From an uncultured Anaeroplasma sp. (GTDB taxonomy: Bacteria; Bacillota_I; Bacilli_A; Acholeplasmatales; Anaeroplasmataceae), in the NCBI GenBank assembly GCA_934216145.1, contig CAKQBG010000009.1, positions 1 through 45,802 of the forward strand: 45,802 nucleotides of DNA, given 5' to 3'. Of this stretch, positions 35,913-43,849 are shown in pieces. The number at the start of each line of letters is the position of its first letter. Within the stretch, counting starts at the first letter, position 1. Both the position numbers and the translations under genes were made by a program. The notes under the pieces were generated by a model. The model searched no databases, had not been told where the DNA came from, and saw only the letters and a list, made by a program, of their open reading frames with translations.

Positions 35913-36789
35913 CTATGCTAAATCCAACTTTTACTTCATTTTTCTCATATTTTGATGAACTAATTAAGCCTTTTACAAATTTCAAATATTGAATTCCAGC
36001 CTCTTCCTTATTTTCACTATGACAATAAATAATCATTATTGTTTCATAATAAATGTTCATATTCCAGCATGTATATTCTACACCTTCATCAACAAAATAA
36101 AATAAATATTTATGCCAATATTTCCATCCTTTATATTGTTCATGATACTCTAAAATTTGATTCAAATCTATAAGACTATTATCTAATTTTTTTGAAAACA
36201 AGTTATTGAGCTCATCTATATTTGACTCATCTAAATATTTAATAAAATTATCACACATTTGTGATGTTTCTATGCATAAATTATTAAAATTAAAATTATA
36301 GCCCAAAACAAATAATCCTTTTGAATACTCACTAAGAAGCGAATAACCATTAATAAAGTACTTGTAGGTATTGTCATCTTCCTTTGTTTTAAATACCAAT
36401 CTTTCTAATCCATCATCACCATCGCTTGCAGTTCTATACCATAAATACGTCACATCAAATACAACACTTTCTTTTTCAATTGTCAATCGACTAGAATAAT
36501 AATCATCAACAACTCCATGTTCACCTGTAGTACTTTGTACACTATTAACACTAAATTTTGTATGCTTTTCATCTCCATAGGCCTCAAATAAAGCATTTAC
36601 TTCCTCATCTGTCACATTTACTTTTTTTTGAAAACTTTCCTTTATATATTTAGCATCCTTATTATCTAATGCATCAACTAAATCTGAGGCGAATCTATAA
36701 CCTCTATCATAAAAAAGAAAACAACTAGTCAAACTAATACATAAAACAACCATTATTATAAAATAAACAAATAAACATATTTTTTTCAT
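35881..36789 (-). CDS. Lipoprotein, resembles DUF5104-type proteins
   Basis: A 302-residue lipoprotein with lipobox LTSC around residue 23. Two related alpha/beta halves are visible, each opening with a helix of the type DLVDALDNKDAKYIKESF and NFIKYLDESNIDELNNLF and continuing with beta strands (DVTYLWYRTASDGDDGLERL). This layout recalls the DUF5104 lipoproteins of Bacillota; the assignment is from memory and unproven. GGGAG precedes the ATG. The S1C protease relic starts inside its 3' end, so the two formed an operon. Confidence 0.65.
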   Translation of the reverse strand: MKKICLFVYFIIMVVLCISLTSCFLFYDRGYRFASDLVDALDNKDAKYIKESFQKKVNVTDEEVNALFEAYGDEKHTKFSVNSVQSTTGEHGVVDDYYSSRLTIEKESVVFDVTYLWYRTASDGDDGLERLVFKTKEDDNTYKYFINGYSLLSEYSKGLFVLGYNFNFNNLCIETSQMCDNFIKYLDESNIDELNNLFSKKLDNSLIDLNQILEYHEQYKGWKYWHKYLFYFVDEGVEYTCWNMNIYYETIMIIYCHSENKEEAGIQYLKFVKGLISSSKYEKNEVKVGFSIDEEGEKTYFS

Positions 36790-36808
36790 TTTTTCTCCCG
36801 CCTAACGA

Positions 36809-36849
36809 TATAATATTTGTCAAATCAAACCCACTTGTCGAATATTATA
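36809..36849 (-). promoter_or_regulatory. Inverted repeat upstream of the DUF5104-like gene
   Basis: TATAATATT (36809-36817) and AATATTATA (36841-36849) form a perfect 9-bp inverted repeat. The similar TTGTCAAAT and TTGTCGAAT lie inside it. It is 20 bases before the start codon and may be an operator; an AT-rich chance match is possible. Confidence 0.35.
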
Positions 36850-37301
36850 TTGCAATTTTATCATAATATAAAATTCATTTCAACAAAATTTTACATAATA
36901 AAGTAATGAGTAATTATTTTAACAGAATATTACTATTTATATTATTTTATTTTTCAAAATCCATAATATTGTTTTTAATTATTAATTGTTCTACTTTTAC
37001 AAATAGTAAAAAATATAATGACAATTTGTATTAATGAAGGATCCTATTCTTGCAAATAGAAAAAAACAATCAAATAAGCAAACGGGTGTACCTAGAGGAA
37101 AATACAAAAAAAATACTAATAAATAATAATTAAAAAAATACAGTTTCTAGTTTAAAAAAAGGCTATTAGAACCTATCACCATTCTAATAGCCTTTATTGT
37201 ATTACAACCTATTAATTTTATAGTTTCGTTCTCCCCTACAACTCCTCTATTTTAGAGAACCAAAAATAAATAATAAGTTTTCTCATTGGCCTTTAACTAA
37301 T
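36850..37301. other. Gene-poor region with a small coding relic
   Basis: It is AT-rich. The only frame of note is at 37034-37126 on the plus strand (30 residues, including QTGVPRGKYKKNTNK), a basic peptide that looks like the tail of a DNA-binding or mobile-element protein. It has no ribosome site and is probably a relic. The terminator at 37158-37195 belongs to the next minus-strand gene. A weak GTTCTC/GAGAAC repeat lies near 37228-37260. Confidence 0.4.
37158..37195 (-). terminator. Terminator of the zinc-ribbon membrane protein gene
   Basis: A perfect 14-bp stem (AAAGGCTATTAGAA at 37158-37171, its complement at 37182-37195) with a 10-base loop. On the minus strand it is followed by seven Ts. 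It lies about 107 bases after the gene's stop codon. Confidence 0.85.
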
Positions 37302-39779
37302 TTATTTAATTTTATTTCCACACTTTGAACAAAATAAATCTTCCTTATTTAAAACATTATTACAAATTGGACAAATATTCTTACCATTTTCTTCATCTCT
37401 AATTAAATTTCCTTCAATATCTAAAAGTATTACCTTTAAACAAGAATATTTTTCCTTAAATAAAGCTTCTAGTTTAGATGCTTTATCAAGATTATTATTA
37501 TTTCTATAATAAAAAATTTGATAATACAAGCCTATTGCATTTTTATATTCACTCTTAGTATTTATAGGAGCTATTTCATCAATAGCCCCTTTTAATTTGC
37601 CATCATAATAAATATCTATCCAATTAGAAAATTTATCAATATTCTTTAAAATATTAGCCTTTTTAGAATATTTATTCTTTAATTCTTTTATCTTATTATT
37701 AATTTCTTCTCTAGTTAATAAATAATTTAAAGATAATAAATCATAAAAAACATTATATGTTTTATTATTTGGTTCAAATATTTCATTCTTTAGCTTATTA
37801 GCTAACTCTAAATCAACAGTAATTGCATATTGATATAAAAGCATTCTCAAATAATTACTTGTTTCAGGATGAAGTTTATTATTTTCTAATATCTTATTAA
37901 CACTTTCAACTAACATATTAAAATCTAAATTCTTTTCATATTTACTAAATGGCTTTAATTGCGATAAAGAATTTAAAATAATATTAATAAACAAACTTAC
38001 AAACATAATAATAGCGAAAATAAGAATAATAAATCCATTCTCAAAATTATAATACAAAACACCAAATGCAATTGTTTCAATAATAAGTATTACTACTGAA
38101 GAAATCAAATATCCAATATTAACATAACCAACAGGATAATATGATCCTTTATATTCTTTCTTAAAAATAATTACATCTCCAATACCAGCTTTATTAAATA
38201 AATAATAAATATTCATTATATATAATATTAAAGCTATTACTGCCCCAACAAAAGAAATATTATTTAAAGCTTCTATTAAAGTAGTAGAACCAATAAACAG
38301 AATTGCCACAAACACTAAATAAACTATTAAAATAATCATCCTAGTTTTAATAGGCGTTTTATAACGCTTATACTCAATTAGATAAATAACAAATAATGCT
38401 CCAATTAATAAAATACTTAAAATCCCATTAACTTCTATATTTGCAAATAAAGATATAAACATAACACCAATCTCTATTGAGGTTATAATACCAACTAATA
38501 AATAAAGTATTCTTAATCCTTTATTTGTTGCTTTTTTTCTAGCAAACAAATACGAAATAATAAAAATCACAAAGGGAATAAGAAAAGCAATAAGTCCCAA
38601 AATGAGAATTAAAGATATAACGTCAATTCCTTTATAATTCATAGTAGGATTTTCTGACTCACAAAATGAAAAACTCAATTCATATTTAGGTAAAGTATCA
38701 AAATGAGCTTCATATCCATTCTCAGTCTTTATAAAACCATCAAGACTAATATTTCTACTATACATATTTGTATTAATATAAATATTTAAGTTTTTAAAAT
38801 TCTTCCAAACCTTTGCCGGAGAAAGTAAATATTTATACGAATAAATGTTTGGACTATATTCAGGATTTATATCTGGATACATTGGAGAAATAATTTCATT
38901 AGTTATTGTTGCATTTTTTTCAATAGTTAAATCATATTCATACCAAGACATTAAATTACCAACTTCAAGATTAATTAATACCTTATTATAATCAAGAAAT
39001 TGATAATACCATGCATTATAAAAATCAATTTTAGAAATATCATTATAACGTTCTTTAAATGAAGAATACATTGAATCAATATAATCTGAGAAGCTAATTT
39101 CACTAATTAAATTATATTCAATAACACTATTATCAATAACTGTAGTATCTTCTCTTATTTCAAAATTATCTTTATTTAACTCTTTATTTGTAACAATTTC
39201 TATATTTGCATTTTCGAAAATATAAAATGATGAAGAATAATTACTAAATATAGACTCATCAAGCTTAATTACAATCCTTTTATCAGACTTATTAATTATT
39301 TCATACTTATATATTTTTGATGTTGAATCAAAATAATCATTTTTTATATAATCATCCTGTATTTTACTTAATGATTCATAATCCTCAAATATATAATATT
39401 GATCATAAGAATACCTTTTTCTTGATGTTACTTCTTTATCATTAATGAGAATTTGATATTTAGTATCATTAGTATAAGCATTTTGATTAACTAATTTACC
39501 ATAAGGAAATAATAAATTACAATTAACATCATAATCAACCATATTATGAAAAGTATATTTAGCACTTAAATTAAATAAACTTTCATCTTCATTTTTATAA
39601 AAATTAAAGGTTAAATCCTCATTTAATACTTCAATTGGTACATCCTTATTAGCACAAACAACTCCATTATTATTACCATTCCAAACTCTAAGAGCTGAAT
39701 TAGCGTTCAATTTTAAATTACCAAAAAAACAAAAAAATATAAATGTTAATATAATTACTAAAAATTTATTTTTTTTCAT
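37302..39779 (-). CDS. Large membrane protein with outer domain, seven helices and cytoplasmic zinc ribbon
   Basis: An 825-residue protein. A signal peptide (about 1-27) is followed by an outer domain of about 360 residues that begins NSALRVWNGNNNGVVCANKD and contains the strand pair YTFHNMVDYDVNCNLLFPYG. Seven membrane helices lie at about 388-610. A helical cytoplasmic region of about 170 residues follows, and the protein ends in a zinc ribbon CPICN...CSKCG. With the signal peptide cleaved, seven helices put the ribbon inside the cell, which is self-consistent. Similar outer domains occur in uncharacterised gut Bacillota proteins, but I know no function. GGGGAGAG precedes the ATG. Confidence 0.7.
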   Translation of the reverse strand: MKKNKFLVIILTFIFFCFFGNLKLNANSALRVWNGNNNGVVCANKDVPIEVLNEDLTFNFYKNEDESLFNLSAKYTFHNMVDYDVNCNLLFPYGKLVNQNAYTNDTKYQILINDKEVTSRKRYSYDQYYIFEDYESLSKIQDDYIKNDYFDSTSKIYKYEIINKSDKRIVIKLDESIFSNYSSSFYIFENANIEIVTNKELNKDNFEIREDTTVIDNSVIEYNLISEISFSDYIDSMYSSFKERYNDISKIDFYNAWYYQFLDYNKVLINLEVGNLMSWYEYDLTIEKNATITNEIISPMYPDINPEYSPNIYSYKYLLSPAKVWKNFKNLNIYINTNMYSRNISLDGFIKTENGYEAHFDTLPKYELSFSFCESENPTMNYKGIDVISLILILGLIAFLIPFVIFIISYLFARKKATNKGLRILYLLVGIITSIEIGVMFISLFANIEVNGILSILLIGALFVIYLIEYKRYKTPIKTRMIILIVYLVFVAILFIGSTTLIEALNNISFVGAVIALILYIMNIYYLFNKAGIGDVIIFKKEYKGSYYPVGYVNIGYLISSVVILIIETIAFGVLYYNFENGFIILIFAIIMFVSLFINIILNSLSQLKPFSKYEKNLDFNMLVESVNKILENNKLHPETSNYLRMLLYQYAITVDLELANKLKNEIFEPNNKTYNVFYDLLSLNYLLTREEINNKIKELKNKYSKKANILKNIDKFSNWIDIYYDGKLKGAIDEIAPINTKSEYKNAIGLYYQIFYYRNNNNLDKASKLEALFKEKYSCLKVILLDIEGNLIRDEENGKNICPICNNVLNKEDLFCSKCGNKIK

Positions 39780-39814
39780 TAATCTCTCCCCATATTCATT
39801 TAATTTAGAATTAA

Positions 39815-40162
39815 TTAAAAATCTTTTAACGAAATAGTATTTATTCTTTCGTCATTAAAAGCAATAAGCTTATTAATAATATCTTTCTTTAGATTTTGAA
39901 GTTCAACTACACGTTGTTCAATAGAATTTTCACAAATAAGCTTAATAAACTCAGCATTTTTAGTTTGAACAGTACGATGAGTTCTATCTGTAGCCTGACT
40001 TTCAGCACTACTACTCCACCCAAGATCTAAATGAATAACTATATCAGCACCAACCAAATCTAATCTTGTACCGCCGGCTTTAAGTGAAATCAAAAAAATA
40101 GGTACATCATTATTATTAAATTCGTTACACATTCTTAATCTATCTAATGCATCTGTATCTCC
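39815..40162 (-). pseudogene. C-terminal stub of a SNF2-family helicase
   Basis: Only about 115 residues of the second RecA-like domain remain. GDTDALDRLRMCNEF leads to motif V (FLISLKAGGTRLDLVGADIV) and motif VI (QATDRTHRTVQTK), then the usual C-terminal tail IEQRVVELQNLKKDI. The open frame stops at 40163-40165, exactly where sequence similar to the ISL3-like element begins. The ATPase domain with Walker motifs is not present elsewhere in the window. An internal ATG at 40132 could start a 105-residue peptide but not an active helicase. Confidence 0.85.
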
Positions 40163-40217
40163 TTATTTTATAATACTTAATTCTGCATTTGTCAATTAAA
40201 AAAAGTTCTTTCCAATG

Positions 40218-41704
40218 CTAGATGAAATAGCGTGAATATTCAAGCCGTATCACTTTAGATTTTAACAATCCAAAACTACAGCGACCATGCATTATTCTTT
40301 TCACAAGTTTTAATTTATTTACAGATGCTTCAACTACACCATTGCTAAATTCATATTTTAATGAATTGATTACTGCGTCATAATCATTCATTAAACCATT
40401 AATAAAACTATTAATTGAATCTATATTAAATAATCTTGCCTTATTAATCCAATTTATTAAGGCTTTTTCTTGTATATAATAATATACCTTTAAATTCTTT
40501 CATAACTTCAATTAACACTTTTATTTTAGGATTAATTTTATCTAATTTTAACAATAACTCTCTATTTATATCTTTTATATCAATAAGATTATTGTAAATT
40601 AATTTTATTATATATTTTCTTTTTATAGTCAAATTATATTCCAATTTATCTTCTTGCTTAATTTTAGTAACATAATGTTTAATCATTCCATATTTACCAT
40701 TATATCCTAAAGTAGAAATATGCTTATATATTTCTTTAATTTTTGATTTTTTTATTATCATTTACAATAGTATTATGATATGGTGTACAGCTTGATTCAA
40801 CATCTCTTGAAGTATTTTCAATTGTAAATTTAAAATCATCCTTCACTAGTACGTTTATCAATTCCTATTTGTCTTGAAATTTCAGATATTGATAGACCAT
40901 CATTTTTCAAGTCTTTAATTTTTTTAACAAGCTCATTTTTCTTATTAATTTTTTTCATCCTAGTTTTTAAAGTTTTATCTTCAAATGTATATTTCTGATA
41001 ATCCTTTTATGAGATGAAATCTATCACTAATTTGAATGATATTGGGATTTGCAAGTTCAATAGCAGATTTATATATTAAAGATCCATTCCTTGAAACATA
41101 TTTAAAATTAGGGAATAATTTAAGCCATGAACTTACCTCGCCAATATCTCTAGAATTTATCATAGAAATAATATTATTATTGTCATGATTAACCATTACT
41201 GTTCCATATTTATGTTTTTTTTATAGCAAAATCATCAATACCAGCCATTGTAATATTAGGAAAATTACCATCTTCACTATCTTTTTTTTTAAAAAGTACA
41301 AATTGTACTTTTACCAATCTTTACTCCATTTTTTCTTAATGTATTTTGAGCAGATATTGAAGACATATTAAGAGATATATCTAATATGTAATCAACTAAT
41401 CTTTTAGTTTTCTTAGCTCGCCTATCTACAAAATCATATGTTTCACTAAATGTTTTATGATCACATTTATCGTTATCACAAAACATTTTTCTATTATAAA
41501 TTTCAATTGTAACTTTTTATTGTTTAGTGGTAGATCATCAAATGATTTTTTATATTTAGAATGACATCTATTTGATGGTATACCACAATAAGGACATATT
41601 GGTGAATTAATTGTTGATTCAACAAAAAATTTTATTCCTTTGTCATTTTCTTCTTTTGAAATATAACGTAAATTTGAACTTAACATATTAATATAATCTT
41701 GCAT
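40218..41704 (-). pseudogene. ISL3-family transposase, multiply frameshifted
   Basis: Successive frames give the parts of an ISL3 transposase in order. First is the N-terminal zinc finger (ICPYCGIPSNRCHSKYKKSF, DDLPLNNKKLQLKF). Next come VDYILDISLNMSSISAQNTL with an HTH, the core MAGIDDFAIKK, and the DDE segment SSWLKLFPNFKYVSRNGS with IQISDRFHLIKGL. An internal HTH follows (LSISEISRQIGIDKRT), and last the C-terminal end (YEFSNGVVEASVNKLKLVKR, MHGRCSFGLLKSKVI). At least four frameshifts or stops separate them. It cannot be functional. Confidence 0.85.
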
Positions 41705-41722
41705 AAAAATAGGCTAAGATTC

Positions 41723-41796
41723 TCATCCTAGTCTGTTTATTGTCATTATAAGTTCCCCCCTGAATTGGAAGAGGCATATCCCCCTAATTTGGAACA
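41723..41796. repeat. Terminal sequence of the ISL3-like element
   Basis: It is nearly the same as 2652-2724. It contains two similar blocks (CCAAATTAGGGGG and CCAATTCAGGGGG on the minus strand) and would carry the end and possibly the promoter of the element. Confidence 0.65.
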
Positions 41797-41804
41797 TAGC
41801 AAAA

Positions 41805-42173
41805 TTATCCATTAAATATTTTATTCTTAATAAAATAAGCATAACCAAATCTTACATAAATAATATAATCACCATTCAAAATTAAAAAACTATTGCCATT
41901 CTTAAAGTCATTACCACAAGTATTATCTAAAATACAAGCATTGTTAAAAATAAATCTTCCTATTTTTTCCCATTTATAATCATCAATATTATATTTAATA
42001 TTCATATTATTTTTATAACTTAAAAATTCATCATAATTATCAAATATAAATAGTTTATAAACTTGAGCATTAAATCTATTAATACTTCTAGTTCTAATAA
42101 CAATATAATTATCATTACATTTAATAACAACCTTACCTAATGAATAATATCTATAAGCAACCACAATAATCAC
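41805..42173 (-). CDS. Small protein of unknown function (122 aa)
   Basis: A mostly beta-stranded protein (VVIKCNDNYIVIRTRS, FLILNGDYIIYVRFGYAYF) without signal peptide or clear membrane helix. Its ATG overlaps the stop of the 97-residue gene (ATGA), so the two are coupled. The ISL3-like element lies right behind its 3' end. I recognise no family. The pair may once have been in an operon with the SNF2 helicase. Confidence 0.5.
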   Translation of the reverse strand: MIIVVAYRYYSLGKVVIKCNDNYIVIRTRSINRFNAQVYKLFIFDNYDEFLSYKNNMNIKYNIDDYKWEKIGRFIFNNACILDNTCGNDFKNGNSFLILNGDYIIYVRFGYAYFIKNKIFNG

Positions 42174-42463
42174 CTTTTCACAATAAAAATATCACCACCA
42201 TTACTTAATACATCGTAACAACCACCTAAAACAATCTTTAAATCATTATTAATAACCAAAGAATCATTTGCTTCAATACTAAATAATAGCTTATTATTCT
42301 CTTGAAATCTCTGTAATTCACTATTAATATTAATAGAAAATAATTCAGAATTTCCTTCTAATAAATATAATTTATATCTATCATTATTTGATTCATTATC
42401 AATATAAATAACATTATTATCCATTTTAATTATTAAATCATTTGATACATTATAAACATTCAT
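42170..42463 (-). CDS. Small protein of unknown function (97 aa)
   Basis: A beta-rich protein (NDLIIKMDNNVIYIDNES, NNDLKIVLGGCYDVLS, GGDIFIVKR) with no visible motif. AGGTGGTG precedes the ATG. It is coupled to the 122-residue gene by a 4-base overlap. The strand pattern of both proteins looks like a short repeat fold, but this is only an impression. Confidence 0.5.
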   Translation of the reverse strand: MNVYNVSNDLIIKMDNNVIYIDNESNNDRYKLYLLEGNSELFSININSELQRFQENNKLLFSIEANDSLVINNDLKIVLGGCYDVLSNGGDIFIVKR

Positions 42464-42948
42464 AAATAAGCACCACCTAATAATAGAATAAAAGGAAAAT
42501 CAATAATTATCAATAGATTTTCCTTTTATTTTTTGTTTTCAATAAAAAATTTAAATTTGCTTTCGTTACATTATAATTAACTTTATATTTCAAGTGATTA
42601 AATATTTCATTTTGTTTTAGGATTAACTTTACTACAATCACCAATAACTATAAATTAACAATAAATTGTCACCTATTATTTTTTTAGTTATAGCATCACT
42701 CTTTATATCGTTTTTTCCAATTGGTACTTGATTATTACATATGTTGGTCCTCTAATGTTTACACCTATATGTCTTATCTTGTATCACCAGATTTAACTTT
42801 TGATAATTCATTTTCATAGCAAAACTTTGAATAAACAAATATAATTCACAATTTAAAAATGAATTATACATTGAATATCACTTTTTATTTTAAATTTCAT
42901 ATTTATTTACATTATTTAAATTTAACCCCTCTTTTCTTCCATAGTTTT
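42464..42948. other. Gene-free stretch with a hairpin and a decayed frame
   Basis: The hairpin is listed separately. At about 42650-42820 the minus strand has a frame that reads as protein-like (NYQKLNLVIQDKTYRCKH, then NNQVPIGKNDIKSDAITKK) but is broken by a stop and lacks a ribosome site. It looks like a dead gene. The rest is AT-rich and shows nothing. Confidence 0.4.
42487..42530. terminator. Bidirectional terminator upstream of the 97-aa gene
   Basis: A perfect 15-bp stem (42487-42501 and 42516-42530, core AAAAGGAAAATC/GATTTTCCTTTT) with a 14-base loop, followed on the plus strand by T4. It would insulate the small gene pair from transcription coming from the LRR operon. Confidence 0.65.
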
Positions 42949-43485
42949 TTATGATTTCATTTTTTTATCATTTTTTTCAGCAGCACATTTATAACAATTT
43001 TCAACTGCAACATAGAAATTAGTATTTTGGTTAGCCACATCAAAATCTCTTAATAAAGGAATATTTAGTTTTTTAGTTTCATTTTTTTTAATTATTTTCA
43101 TTAATTTTAATATATCATAATAAATTCCATTAACCATATTTTTAGGTTTTTGACTTAAAGATTCTATATACTCATAATACGATTCTATAAAGGTTATTAT
43201 AAATAATTCTCTACTAAAAAATTTAATTGTTAATTTTTTATTGGTTTTAAGTAATAAAGTAATGCATTCTAAAAAATAATCAAAATCATGACCATCTTTT
43301 TTAAGATCCATTTTAATTTCAATTTTTTCTTTTATACTAGTAAATTTATTATCATTAATTAGATTTGTCATTAGCTGAACAAATTGAGTTTTTTTATTGT
43401 ATCTAATTGTATAGAAAAGTGTTAGAAAAGTAAAAAACACTAACATGGTAGAAATAATAATATTTATAATCTCATAAGACATCAT
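42949..43485 (-). CDS. Single-helix membrane protein, unknown function (178 aa)
   Basis: One N-terminal membrane helix (about residues 4-27) is followed by a helical cytoplasmic part (FVQLMTNLINDNKFTSIKEK, DFDYFLECITLLLKTNKK, YYEYIESLSQKPKNMVNGIY). A short end contains two Cys (ENCYKCAAEK). The layout resembles the many small anchored helical proteins near defence and phage genes, but nothing specific is recognisable. It is the last gene of the three-gene LRR operon, 3 bases after the 117-residue gene. Confidence 0.5.
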   Translation of the reverse strand: MMSYEIINIIISTMLVFFTFLTLFYTIRYNKKTQFVQLMTNLINDNKFTSIKEKIEIKMDLKKDGHDFDYFLECITLLLKTNKKLTIKFFSRELFIITFIESYYEYIESLSQKPKNMVNGIYYDILKLMKIIKKNETKKLNIPLLRDFDVANQNTNFYVAVENCYKCAAEKNDKKMKS

Positions 43486-43488
43486 AAT

Positions 43489-43842
43489 TTATTTTTCTCC
43501 ATTAACTTTACTTTTTTTCAATATTTCAATAATTTCTAAAATTAATTTTGAAGACATTTTTTTGCTTTTAAGTAAAAGAGCTACAAATTCAGCTTCATTG
43601 ATGCAATACTCTATCTCATTATCACTAAAAGTACCATTATCATTATTTTTTGTAGATATTACTTTACATTTATTTCTTATAGTAATCATTCTCAACATTG
43701 GTTGATTTCCAACTCTAGGTTGCATTTTCTTTTGGGGTTGAATCCTATCCAAGTTATTAATAACACTTTCTTCATATATACTATTTTTATATAAATATTT
43801 ATTTCTATTTAAGTTCATTTTTATTATCTTCTTTCTTCTCAT
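43489..43842 (-). CDS. Small basic protein of unknown function (117 aa)
   Basis: A hydrophilic, Lys/Asn-rich protein with a helical C-terminal third (AEFVALLLKSKKMSSKLILE). There is no signal peptide. It lies 7 bases after the LRR gene and 3 bases before the 178-residue gene. The ATG at 43842 has a poor ribosome site; the ATG eight codons on (43818) has AGAAGAT in front and may be the real start. Confidence 0.45.
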   Translation of the reverse strand: MRRKKIIKMNLNRNKYLYKNSIYEESVINNLDRIQPQKKMQPRVGNQPMLRMITIRNKCKVISTKNNDNGTFSDNEIEYCINEAEFVALLLKSKKMSSKLILEIIEILKKSKVNGEK

Positions 43843-43849
43843 GATTTAA

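Larger units (their letters stand above)
40163..41796 (-). mobile_element. Degenerate ISL3-like insertion element
   Basis: The element is defined by the broken transposase at 40218-41704. On the upstream side it is bounded by a 73-base sequence shared with 2652-2724 (TGTTCCAAATTAGGGGG on the minus strand marks the outer end). The other end is put at the point where the SNF2 frame is cut. I could not find convincing inverted repeats, so the ends are approximate. Confidence 0.6.
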
